DNA from: Arthrobacter cryoconiti | GTDB lineage: Bacteria > Actinomycetota > Actinomycetes > Actinomycetales > Micrococcaceae | Length of the DNA stretch: 64,000 nt | NCBI RefSeq assembly: GCF_020905375.1 | Contig: NZ_JAJJBU010000014.1 | Coordinates: 62,001 to 126,000 of the forward strand | Direction of reading: 5' to 3' | Program-made: the position numbers and the translations under genes | Notes under the pieces: model-generated | Databases searched by the model: none | Told to the model about the DNA's origin: nothing | Seen by the model: the letters and a program-made list of their open reading frames with translations, nothing else | Part shown: positions 35,719-43,613 of the stretch, piece after piece | Position numbering within the stretch: the first letter of the stretch is position 1 | How the letters are laid out: every line of letters starts with the position of its first letter

Positions 35719-38358
35719 ATGAGCGGTGTCGATACCGTCCGCGGCATCAACTACCAGCACTGCCAAGCGATCCTGATTGGCCTAGACATAGCAGCTGACG
35801 ACTCGGTGCTCGGGATCCGCGTCGAGGGGGCCGTTGACGCCCTGGATCTGGAAGTCATCGCGGATTCCCCCGCCGGGGCCGGACCGTTCGTAGTTCGCGG
35901 ATTGCAGATGAAGTCTCGTCTGCAGCCTTACACGTGGGCGCGGGCCGAGCTGCTCGCCATCGTTCAACGGTGGACTGAACTGCCGCTGAGCGCGAACTCA
36001 GAGTTCTCTTTGCTCACGGACGGCGCTCTGGGACCTTCCGGGTACGCGGTCGCTGCTGCGTTGGACGAAGCTCGCGACGGTAAGTACGACGCCGTCGCAG
36101 AGCTTCTAGGGGTCGATGCCGAAGACCCCTTATGCGCGGTCATGGGTCGTGCGCGAATTGTTTCGGAACCTGGCTCGGTCGAGGCGCTGCTCCTCTCGGC
36201 TGAGATGGAGGTCAGGGCACTGCTCGAAACTGGCCCCACTCATCCAGACGCCGAGAAGGACGCTGCAGACCGGGTCAATGAGCTGTTCCGGGTTATCTCT
36301 ACGCGATCGGGTCTGCCGGATTTGGACGATCGCTTCATCTCAAGGGACGAGATTATCGCCATCGTCGGCGACATCGCTCGACTTGCAGAAGCCGACCGCT
36401 GGACTGGTTCTCTGGCGGCGGAGTACCTGACTGCGATGGCGGCGGAGCAGATCGATAACCTCGTCGTGCCGACGTTGACGGCCAGCTGGCAGAGCTCACC
36501 TATTCGGGTTGAGGACCTCGCTCTTGTCACTGGCCCACTCCTGATGACGGGACGGACCGGTTCGGGCAAGTCCACTCTGTCGCGTTTGTGGCGTCGAGGC
36601 GCTGCATGTGCCGGTGGGAACGTTGTCGTATGTCACGCCGAGGCGTACCTAGCGCAACGGTTAGACCGGTTGGTTGCCGATGCCGTGGGGACCGCGGTGG
36701 GTCGAACGCTGTCGCGCCGGGTGGGCCGCCAGGTACTAGGGGATCCAAACGTGACCGTTATCCTTGATGGTGTTTCTGAGCTTCCGCAGCAGGTCAGGTC
36801 CGAGCTCGCCGCAGATCTTCGCACACACCTTGCCGGGTCCCACAGATCGCGGGTGGTCGGGGTGGGGCGCGACGAGGGAGTGGGCGCGACCCTTTTCCCG
36901 TCGTCAGCGACGGTACAACGCTTATATCCACTCGCGTTCGCTCGTTCGGAGAGGCTCGCGTTGACGGCGAAAGTGCTGGGCGAACCGGAGGGCGACGCGT
37001 CTACGCCCGTTGCCGTCGACGGAGGGGAGCCGACTGCTCTGGCAGGATCTGGTGGAGGCGACATAGAGGACTTCTCTTCTCGCTGTTACGAGGCGTTGGC
37101 GCAGGTTGAACATGCGTTGGGAGATGCCGCTGGCAATCCGATGTTGCTCGAGTTAGCGCTGCAACTGGTAGCCGGTGGAATCCCGTTCACCGACCGGGCT
37201 TCAGTGTACGAGTCGACCGTTTCGCGAATGTCTGACCGCGCGAATGGCGGCGACGTGCGCCTGGCGGTCGCTGTGCTTGGCGTCGTGTTCGCTGAGCTTC
37301 TGGATGAGGGACGGCGGTACGCAAACCCACTGGAGTGGGAACGCATGATCGCCGGAGCCGCAGTGTTCCTTGAGGAGCGCGGCGTTGCGACCGATGTCGC
37401 CGCCATTCGCGAGGCAGTCGCTCGAAGCGGCCTAGTCAACGCCGTGATCACCGGGATTGGGCACACAACGCTCCGAGTGCCTGTTCACGACTCCTTTGCC
37501 GACTACTTCGCCGCTCGTGCACACGCAGACGGGCTGGTTTCCCTACCGGAGATCCTGCTCGAAAATGACGAGAACCGTTTGTGGTTTTCCTCCCAGATGC
37601 GGATGCTCAACAGCTCAGACGTACTGGCAGTCGCCAAGCAGTTGCCTTTTTCCTTGGTGCGCGTCAGCGAGTCGGACCACAACAACATTAGCCAGCAGAC
37701 GCCCGGGATTGTGGCCGCTTTACTGAACACGGTCCTTCCCGACGACACGGACGTCGAGGTGACAATGTGGCAGACGGCGAACGGGAAGACGATGGCTCAG
37801 GCCGGAACCGGGCCCACAACGTGGGTCGACTCGGCGCAGGCCCCGGCCGTCTTCGCAGGTCCGACGGTGGTGGCCGAGGACAGTGATGGGCCTACCGCGG
37901 TCGCGGTGCGACTGTGGCGGCTTATCCTCAGGCAGAGGCTACGTCGCGACCGTCGGTTGCGGCCACGATACCCAGGGTCGCGTCAGGAAGCCTGCGACCA
38001 GCTGAGAGAACACTGCCGTGAGGTCATCGCTGCGGTGGCAACAGTCTTAGTTGAAATCGCACCACCCGGCACAATCAACCGATTGCAGGAGACCATCGGC
38101 CCACTCGGCATGACCGGCGTGGTCTACGAACGTCAAGACGGCGGCTTTGGTCCAGAAGGCTGGTCGGTGAGATACCGGCACACAGAAGCCATCGATTTGG
38201 CCGCTGCGCCTGACTCTTCTCCCCCGCCTGTGGAGCCATTCGGTGAATACTCCGCGTGGACCGACGTGGTGTCCCGGGTCTCAACATCACCGGAAGTCAC
38301 AGCTGCAAAGGCGATCGCCGAGGCGGTCACCAAACTGACACGAAATCACTGGCTGTGA
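35719..38358 (+). CDS. PD-(D/E)xK-like (DUF4297/Cap4-type) domain fused to a NACHT/STAND NTPase
   Basis: An 879-residue protein. The N-terminal ~90 residues (RGINYQHCQAILIGLDI, Glu36, Asp40, Asp43, then Gln63-x-Lys65 in LQMKSR) fit the E...D...QxK layout of Cap4/DUF4297 nucleases. A NACHT-like P-loop NTPase follows: Walker A GRTGSGKST with Lys284, Walker B VTVILDG with Asp350. The remainder is helical with no clear repeat. By analogy with Avs/bNACHT proteins it would sense a phage product, oligomerise and cut DNA. AAGGGGGA precedes the ATG at 35719; a reading from 35647 would add 24 unlikely residues. The nuclease call is by motif only. Confidence 0.7.
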   Translation: MSGVDTVRGINYQHCQAILIGLDIAADDSVLGIRVEGAVDALDLEVIADSPAGAGPFVVRGLQMKSRLQPYTWARAELLAIVQRWTELPLSANSEFSLLTDGALGPSGYAVAAALDEARDGKYDAVAELLGVDAEDPLCAVMGRARIVSEPGSVEALLLSAEMEVRALLETGPTHPDAEKDAADRVNELFRVISTRSGLPDLDDRFISRDEIIAIVGDIARLAEADRWTGSLAAEYLTAMAAEQIDNLVVPTLTASWQSSPIRVEDLALVTGPLLMTGRTGSGKSTLSRLWRRGAACAGGNVVVCHAEAYLAQRLDRLVADAVGTAVGRTLSRRVGRQVLGDPNVTVILDGVSELPQQVRSELAADLRTHLAGSHRSRVVGVGRDEGVGATLFPSSATVQRLYPLAFARSERLALTAKVLGEPEGDASTPVAVDGGEPTALAGSGGGDIEDFSSRCYEALAQVEHALGDAAGNPMLLELALQLVAGGIPFTDRASVYESTVSRMSDRANGGDVRLAVAVLGVVFAELLDEGRRYANPLEWERMIAGAAVFLEERGVATDVAAIREAVARSGLVNAVITGIGHTTLRVPVHDSFADYFAARAHADGLVSLPEILLENDENRLWFSSQMRMLNSSDVLAVAKQLPFSLVRVSESDHNNISQQTPGIVAALLNTVLPDDTDVEVTMWQTANGKTMAQAGTGPTTWVDSAQAPAVFAGPTVVAEDSDGPTAVAVRLWRLILRQRLRRDRRLRPRYPGSRQEACDQLREHCREVIAAVATVLVEIAPPGTINRLQETIGPLGMTGVVYERQDGGFGPEGWSVRYRHTEAIDLAAAPDSSPPPVEPFGEYSAWTDVVSRVSTSPEVTAAKAIAEAVTKLTRNHWL

Positions 38359-38386
38359 AGCAGCCAACTCCCGAAAGGCGAATCAC

Positions 38387-39538
38387 ATGAACCCTGGCGA
38401 AGACACCTCCCCTGAACTCTGGTCCGCCATCTGGGAGTTGGCAGAAGCCTGGTCGCAAACCCCAGTGGTCCAGCAGGTCGCGGCAACGCTGCCCCGGAAT
38501 CGCCCGTTGGATGAACGCGGAGACAAGGCGGTCGGCATCCCTGCGCTCTTGCAGCACCTCGAAGTCCACGCACGCATGATGATGAAACCTCTGATGTACG
38601 GCAGTCGAATTTCTGCGCTACTTGAGCAGCCTCTCATCGATGGGTTCGGGATGCCTGAGGTCGACCGAGATATGTTGGACGAGTGGTTACAGAGGGCTGC
38701 GAATTTGGAGCGCGCGCACCAGATCACCTTGGCTTGGTTGCGCTCTTCACTGGCGGGGTATCCGCTGCTTCGTGCGCCGCAGCTGGCGCCCGGAACCCCA
38801 TTGACGACGGATGAGATGACGCCGCGCTACATTTGGTTTAAGGGCGAGTTCGCATCAGGCCTGCACGAAAGGAGTGCGCCGCCATCTGTGCCGGACCTGC
38901 TCGGCGCTGACGCGACGGGTGCTTCCCAACTTGACCAGGCTGCGCGACACATGAGTCAGCAGCTGACGAAGTCCCAGGCATGGGTCGACTTTGACAGTGC
39001 ACTGCCCACATTGGACGAAGACGCGAAGGAGGCGTTGCGAGCGGCTCGGCGCGAACTTAAAGGGCGCCTGTCAGCAGAGGCACTAGATGACCACCAGCCG
39101 AATCTCGCTCTACCACGTGCCGAGTTCCGCTCACACACCATGAACGAGGTCCTCGATTCGCTTTCGGGCACCGCGCGAATCTATGCCGATGCGTTCGGCG
39201 AGGTGGATCGCTTGTTAGACCTTACTATGGGCGATATTTTTGGTGAGCTGGTCCTGTTCGGCGAACCGTGGCCGCTCCCGGTATTTAACGTCGAGACTCC
39301 GACGCCCGGGGAGCCCATCGTCGGGTTCGAGACGAAGCCTATTGGACCATTCCTGGCCACCGGTCAGGTTGTTTGGATCACAACGGAAGCGGTCGGAGAC
39401 GCCGTCAGGATCGAGTCGCACACGATGAAGATGGACCAAGCTGAAGGCATCCAGGACCACTTCGAAGCGCGCGTTCTTGTCAATACCCGCGAGGCGTGGC
39501 CGGCGCCGACCATGAACAAGTACGGCTCCAGTAGCTGA
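38387..39538 (+). CDS. Unknown protein, partner of the NACHT NTPase (383 aa)
   Basis: It starts 28 bp after the NTPase stop with GAAAGGCG before the ATG, so the two are almost certainly one operon. Two-part look: a helical N-terminus to about residue 270 (many Leu/Ala/Arg heptad-like stretches) and a beta-rich C-terminus (PWPLPVFNVETPTPGEPIVGF, TGQVVWITTEAVGDAVRIES). No signal peptide, membrane helix or catalytic motif was found. A regulatory, sensor or adaptor role for the NTPase is possible, but I do not recognise the family. Confidence 0.65.
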   Translation: MNPGEDTSPELWSAIWELAEAWSQTPVVQQVAATLPRNRPLDERGDKAVGIPALLQHLEVHARMMMKPLMYGSRISALLEQPLIDGFGMPEVDRDMLDEWLQRAANLERAHQITLAWLRSSLAGYPLLRAPQLAPGTPLTTDEMTPRYIWFKGEFASGLHERSAPPSVPDLLGADATGASQLDQAARHMSQQLTKSQAWVDFDSALPTLDEDAKEALRAARRELKGRLSAEALDDHQPNLALPRAEFRSHTMNEVLDSLSGTARIYADAFGEVDRLLDLTMGDIFGELVLFGEPWPLPVFNVETPTPGEPIVGFETKPIGPFLATGQVVWITTEAVGDAVRIESHTMKMDQAEGIQDHFEARVLVNTREAWPAPTMNKYGSSS

Positions 39539-39585
39539 ACACCGACGAGCGGTGCTTTTGGCGGAATGCGCCAGCGGAAAAGGTT

Positions 39586-39602
39586 GCCAGGCATTCCCTG
39601 GC
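39586..39602 (+). terminator. Short hairpin after the first module
   Basis: GCCAGG (39586-39591) and CCTGGC (39597-39602) enclose a 5-nt loop. There is no T-run; it may end transcription of the first module only weakly. Confidence 0.35.
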
Positions 39603-39720
39603 GCGGTTCGGGTAGCCCTACGGGCGTCGACATCAGACTTCTAGTCGTCGGCAGAGCGACAGTCTGCGTTTAGCTCCGTCGCCTCGGAACACACTTAGTA
39701 CTAAGGTTATTCCGTGACGG

Positions 39721-39750
39721 AACGCGGTGGAGTTCCGGTTTAACGTCTAA
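39721..39750. repeat. Attachment-site copy 2 (internal)
   Basis: Read in the ychF frame, these 30 bases encode NAVEFRFNV and a stop; the last seven residues equal the YchF C-terminus. At DNA level it is more diverged than copy 3 (for example GCGGTGGAGTTCCGG). It marks the boundary between the NACHT module and the TIR module. Confidence 0.75.
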
Positions 39751-39835
39751 GTGCTAGAGTCTGGCGGGAAGAAATGAGTATAACTACACAGGCCTATGAC
39801 CGTTATGTCATCTGTCTATTTAACTAGGGACTGGA

Positions 39836-40732
39836 ATGAAAATATTCATAAGTTGGTCCGGTGTTACTAGTAGAGCAGTCGCTGAAGCGTTGAGCGGCTG
39901 GCTGCCAAAGGTGATTCAGGGTGTAGAACCTTTCGTTTCTGCAAAAGATATTGATAAGGGTGCTAACTGGACGGTTGAGCTCTCTCGGGAACTGGAGAGC
40001 GCGCAGTATGGAATCATCTGCCTTGCACCGGATAACTTGCTGTCACCGTGGTTGAATTACGAAACCGGTGCGATTACGAAATCTGTGGACTCTCGAGTTG
40101 CTCCCGTGCTGTTTAACGTCTCCAAGGATGAAGTTAGGCCGCCCATGGCGCAGCTTCAGCTCACGTCGATCGACGTCGAAGAGTTCGAGCTTCTTATGAT
40201 GTCGGTAAATAAGGCGGCGGGAAGTCGCCTTCGTGATGATCAAGTCAAAGAAGCGGTGGCTGTATGGTGGCCATCGCTCGAGACAGCAATCCGAGGAATT
40301 AAGGTTCCTGACAAGCCATCGGGCGCCATGACTGAGACGTCGTCCGAGCCTGCGAAGCCTGAGGCTGATGTCGCTGAAATGATGGGTGAGATTCTCCGCA
40401 GCGTTCGACGCCTAGATAGCAGGATGAAACATCTTGAGGGTGTGCCCGAGCTAATCGCCGGGCGCGATCCTCGCCTTGGGTCGTACCAGTCGGCAATACG
40501 ATTCCTAGAGCGTGCCTTGCGTCCGAATGACATTATTTTAGATTCGATCAGAGTGAAGGATGGACGAGTCGAGGTGAAGCTGACTGATTCTCTGGGTGAC
40601 GAGGATCTCTTGCCGCTAATTCAAGCAGCAGAAACGGTGGCAAAGAGAGAACAGAGTGACGTCTGGCTGCTTATGCCGGATCGAACCATAACCCTTAGTG
40701 CCACTGGGAGTAGAGCAGATGTTCCTTTCTAG
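39836..40732 (+). CDS. TIR-domain protein (298 aa)
   Basis: The N-terminal ~150 residues form a TIR domain: MKIFISWSGVTSR, VEPFVSAKDIDKGANWTVELSRELESAQYGIICLAPDNL, and SPWLNYETGAI, where Glu76 matches the catalytic glutamate of NAD-cleaving TIRs. A polar linker (about 155-190) leads to an unrecognised C-terminal domain (RDPRLGSYQSAIRFLERALRP... DVWLLMPDRTITLSATG) that may sense or oligomerise. A+T content is visibly higher than in flanking genes. The ATG at 39836 has only GGGACTGG upstream. Probable role: NAD depletion or NAD-derived signalling in phage defence. Confidence 0.8.
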   Translation: MKIFISWSGVTSRAVAEALSGWLPKVIQGVEPFVSAKDIDKGANWTVELSRELESAQYGIICLAPDNLLSPWLNYETGAITKSVDSRVAPVLFNVSKDEVRPPMAQLQLTSIDVEEFELLMMSVNKAAGSRLRDDQVKEAVAVWWPSLETAIRGIKVPDKPSGAMTETSSEPAKPEADVAEMMGEILRSVRRLDSRMKHLEGVPELIAGRDPRLGSYQSAIRFLERALRPNDIILDSIRVKDGRVEVKLTDSLGDEDLLPLIQAAETVAKREQSDVWLLMPDRTITLSATGSRADVPF

Positions 40733-41085
40733 CAAAACGCTACGGTGGATTTCTGCCGCGGAAACACCACTGCAGGTCATAGTGAGTAGCACTCGTCATC
40801 AGTGGCTGCGGAATGGTGCGCCCCAGCCTGATCAGCTTGCGTTGCCTGCACATAACGCGTTCTTCAACAGTCTGTCGGCAATATACCTCTCGTAGCCCAT
40901 TTCCAGACAGTCCCTCGGTTTGGCGCATGATCGGGAGGCGTTCGTTCTTATCCATTCCGGAGTCACTCGTGGCACAGCGGTGTCAGGCGCGGTGCCTATC
41001 TCCACGGCAAACCATCTCTCACAGTTGTATCGGCGGGGCTGAAGACGGGTCACGGTAATGAAGTGTGTGGAGGCTCAAGTTGGAC
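40733..41085. other. Spacer between TIR gene and membrane-anchored gene, no gene recognised
   Basis: 353 bp with short frames on both strands and no family features or long hairpin. It could hold a promoter for the next three genes or remains of a decayed gene; I cannot tell which. Confidence 0.5.
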
Positions 41086-41610
41086 ATGAGTAGCTGGTTC
41101 GGTCTCGCTGCATTTGTTGTAGCGACCGTCGCAATCCCGGCAGCGGTCCTGGCCACACGGTATTGGGGGAACCGCCGTGCATGCCCAGAAATGGAGATTC
41201 ATGCAACCCCGCTGCTGCCGAAGAACGCACGGCCTGGATTGCTGGAGGTGACATATGGAGACATACCCTTGGACGAGCCGCATCTGGTGCCGGTGACGCT
41301 CCGCAACTCTGGCCCGCGCGACCTCTCCTCCGGGATGCTCGATGGAGGGCGGTCCATCACAGTGAAGTTCGACCAAACCTTTTGCGGACTCACCGCCGTT
41401 CATGGAGGCATCGAGACTCGGTCGCCCGCTATCGGTGCCAGTGCCGTCGTCTCCGTCGGGCCAGGCGTCTTGAAGTGCGGCGAGTCGTGGTCGTTCAGCG
41501 CTGTAACGACAGGACCGGGAGATGTGACCGTTGGTGCGCCACGGATAATCACCGATGTACAGGCCGCTGTTCCGGCCGAAAAGGCCGCATCGCGATCGCA
41601 TTGCACGTGA
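41086..41610 (+). CDS. Membrane-anchored beta-rich protein of unknown function (174 aa)
   Basis: One N-terminal helix (residues about 4-26, WFGLAAFVVATVAIPAAVLA) and then a soluble part of alternating short beta-like stretches (LLEVTYGDIPLDEPHLVPVTLRN, SITVKFDQTFCGLTAV, AVVSVGPGVLKCGESWSFSAV). GGAGG (41069-41073) could serve the ATG at 41086 or, better spaced, a TTG at 41080. One helix plus a beta domain is an architecture seen among membrane effectors of immune systems, but no family is recognised. 200 bp separate it from the next gene. Confidence 0.6.
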   Translation: MSSWFGLAAFVVATVAIPAAVLATRYWGNRRACPEMEIHATPLLPKNARPGLLEVTYGDIPLDEPHLVPVTLRNSGPRDLSSGMLDGGRSITVKFDQTFCGLTAVHGGIETRSPAIGASAVVSVGPGVLKCGESWSFSAVTTGPGDVTVGAPRIITDVQAAVPAEKAASRSHCT

Positions 41611-41811
41611 GTGGTCTCGGGCGCAGGGTCAAGATTCCACTGCTCAGGAAGTCGTCAGAAATGCCAGCGTATTAGTGGACAGCACGGCGCGCGGTGTCAG
41701 TCATGGGGGAAGTTCTCAGTCAAGAAACGGACTCTAGGCGCTACATGTCCGTCCATCCTTGTATCGTTCATGTAGAAGCTCGCGATGGTCGCGGCCCAGA
41801 AGGAGGAGCCG

Positions 41812-42354
41812 ATGTCATCGTTGGCCAGCGAGACACGCCGCAAGTGTTTCATTTCGTATCACCACGCTGATGAGGCAGAGGTCGAACAGTTCATCCAGAC
41901 TTTCGACCACGACGGCGATGTACTCATCGCACGAGGTATTGGTGCGAGTATGTCGGGAGAAATTATCGGCAGCTCCAACGGCGACTACATCAAATCGAAG
42001 ATACGAGAAAAATACCTCCGCGACACGACTGTCACCGTTGTTTTGGTGGGCCAAGAAACTTGGGGACGTAAGTTCGTTGACTGGGAGATCGGCGCTTCGC
42101 TGCGCAATACCGCGACGGCCTCAGCCAGCGGGTTGTTGGCAATTACGCTTCCGTCTGCGGCCAACTACGTTGGAAAGCAACTGCCAGCGCGTGTTGATGA
42201 CAACGTAAGTGGAGAGGACGGGTACGCCCGCTGGTGGAAGTACCCAACCACCACGGCAGGGTTGGCCAACATCATCGAGATCGCCTATTTGGCTCGTACG
42301 GTGAAGTCGGGCCTCCGAAACAACATCCGGCCGCTGCGCATGCGGAATGCCTGA
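41812..42354 (+). CDS. TIR-like protein, ThsB/DUF1863 (MTH538) type
   Basis: A 180-residue protein made almost wholly of a TIR-like flavodoxin fold: KCFISYHHADEAEVEQFIQTF (13-15 FIS), SSNGDYIKSKIREKYLRDTTVTVVLVGQETWGRKFVDWEIGASL with Glu92 in the WE position. This is the pattern of Thoeris ThsB-type domains, which sense infection and make a cyclic-ADP-ribose-type signal. AAGGAGG lies just before the ATG at 41812; an upstream ATG at 41785 is less likely. It is 10 bp from the SLATT-like gene, so the two are one operon. Confidence 0.82.
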   Translation: MSSLASETRRKCFISYHHADEAEVEQFIQTFDHDGDVLIARGIGASMSGEIIGSSNGDYIKSKIREKYLRDTTVTVVLVGQETWGRKFVDWEIGASLRNTATASASGLLAITLPSAANYVGKQLPARVDDNVSGEDGYARWWKYPTTTAGLANIIEIAYLARTVKSGLRNNIRPLRMRNA

Positions 42355-42364
42355 GAGGAACCCG

Positions 42365-43258
42365 ATGGCTCTCACAGACACAGACTTGCCCGGGGTCTGG
42401 AAGAACGCTGATGGGGAATCCCGACGTGGGCAAACGTGGACGTTGCGTCTTACTTGGCTAAAAGTCGGTGGAGGCGTGCTGGCTGCTTTCGGTGGAGCGC
42501 TGTCTTGGAGCTTAGGCAGCGTGGACGTCGCGGCCGGTATTGTTCTTGTGGGGTTCCTGACAGCGCTCGTCAGTGAACTAGTGTCATGGGTGACGCAGCC
42601 TGAGCGTCTCTGGTATGAGGGGCGTGCAGTAGCGGAGTCGGCGAAGACGCTCGCGTGGCGCTACGCAGTGGGGGCTGATCCGTTTCCAGCGAGCATGTCG
42701 CGAACGGAGGCTGCAAGCAAGTTCAGTGAGCGGATGTCGGCGGTCGCAGATCAGGTGGCCGAGAGAATCATCTTCGATGAAGAGCAGCCAGTTCTAACCG
42801 AGCCAATGGACGCTCTGCGGGCGAGGCCTTTTGAGGAACGGCGCGCAGCCTACATCCAATTTCGGACTCAGGATCAGCAGCAGTGGTATTCGAGGAAGGC
42901 TCGAGCGAATCGCCGCCAGGCCGCTGCCTGGAGATTTATCCTCATCCTGGCTGAAGTCATTGCCGTTGTCCTTGCCGCAGGCCGTGTTTTCGGGGGTTGG
43001 TCCGTGGACTTCGCGGGTCTGCTAGCGGCCCTCATTGCCGCCTGTACCGCATGGGTGGCCGTCAAGCAGTTCTCCCCGCTTGCGTCTGCGTATTCGGTCG
43101 CGACGAAGGAACTGAGCCTTCAGTCATTTAGGCTCTCGGACGTGGCTGAGGACGATTGGCCACTTGTTGCCGCCGACGCGGAGGAAGCGATCAGCCGGGA
43201 GCACACGACCTGGCTGGCTTCCCGAACGGGAAGCGCTACTATTCGCCCTGGCTCGTAA
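42365..43258 (+). CDS. SLATT/DUF4231-type membrane protein, probable effector
   Basis: A 297-residue protein with two helical hairpins: membrane helices at about 33-50, 54-76, 190-207 and 213-232. After each lies a charged helical arm; QQQWYSRKARANRRQAAAWRF before the second hairpin and LWYEGRAVAESAKTLAWRYA after the first are typical of SLATT/DUF4231 pairs. SLATT domains are predicted pore-forming effectors switched by nucleotide signals. GAGAGGAA precedes the ATG at 42365. Its place right behind a ThsB-like TIR suggests membrane permeabilisation after NAD-derived signalling. Confidence 0.78.
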   Translation: MALTDTDLPGVWKNADGESRRGQTWTLRLTWLKVGGGVLAAFGGALSWSLGSVDVAAGIVLVGFLTALVSELVSWVTQPERLWYEGRAVAESAKTLAWRYAVGADPFPASMSRTEAASKFSERMSAVADQVAERIIFDEEQPVLTEPMDALRARPFEERRAAYIQFRTQDQQQWYSRKARANRRQAAAWRFILILAEVIAVVLAAGRVFGGWSVDFAGLLAALIAACTAWVAVKQFSPLASAYSVATKELSLQSFRLSDVAEDDWPLVAADAEEAISREHTTWLASRTGSATIRPGS

Positions 43259-43442
43259 GATTGGGTATAGGTAAGGGCGGCGAGCAGCTCAAACCCGATC
43301 AGAGGTTTCCGTTCTAAAGTCAGTTGGGCTCGCCCTTGAATCTTGCCGATAGGCTCGTCCTTCCAGCACCTCGGGCACCTAGAATTCATGGCCTAATGCT
43401 GGACTGCCAAACACAGGCTGCACACGTAAGGTTGGTATCTGC

Positions 43443-43475
43443 GGCGACGTGGTGGAGTTTAGGTTCAACGTCTAA
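43443..43475. repeat. Attachment-site copy 3 (distal)
   Basis: Encodes GDVVEFRFNV and TAA, exactly the YchF C-terminus, but with no upstream gene. Differences to copy 1 are only at five wobble bases, where this copy has C or G in four. It is probably the original chromosomal end of ychF, now 8.15 kb downstream. Confidence 0.8.
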
Positions 43476-43504
43476 GTCCCGAGCTGCGTAAAACTGGTAC
43501 TACT

Positions 43505-43534
43505 GGCCGCTAAGAACACGTGTTCTTAGCGGCC
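43505..43534. terminator. Perfect 30-bp palindrome, ancestral ychF terminator
   Basis: GGCCGCTAAGAACAC and its exact reverse complement abut without a loop (43505-43519 and 43520-43534), followed by ATGCAC and five T. It would form a strong hairpin working in both directions, ending ychF-side transcription and that of the convergent SCO1664-type gene. Confidence 0.8.
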
Positions 43535-43613
43535 ATGCACTTTTTACCACCAGGCGCCGTCTAAGAGATTGCCGCATCCGGACACTCCCCGTGAAGCTAA
43601 TATCGGAATTCCC

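Larger units (their letters stand above)
35325..43475. mobile_element. Defence island integrated at the ychF 3' end (two stacked modules)
   Basis: The region between the ychF stop and a second full copy of its terminal codons is about 8.15 kb, and a third, partial copy at 39721-39750 divides it into 4.4 kb and 3.7 kb. It contains only proteins of immune-type domains (NACHT NTPase, TIR, TIR-like, SLATT) or unknown ones. The native-looking ychF terminator (43505-43534) follows the distal copy. No integrase or recombinase gene is inside, so transfer would need one in trans, or it has been lost. Confidence 0.75.

Noticed and set aside
38387-39538. Partner protein as a toxin or protease
   Set aside because: No catalytic motif or membrane segment supports either.
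40740-40955. 71-codon minus-strand frame in the island spacer as a transposase remnant
   Set aside because: No transposase or integrase motif could be recognised and it lacks a start signal.
39686-43441. TAAGGTT about 29 bp before both distal attachment copies as an element end signal
   Set aside because: Only seven bases agree and the rest of the interval differs, so chance is likely.
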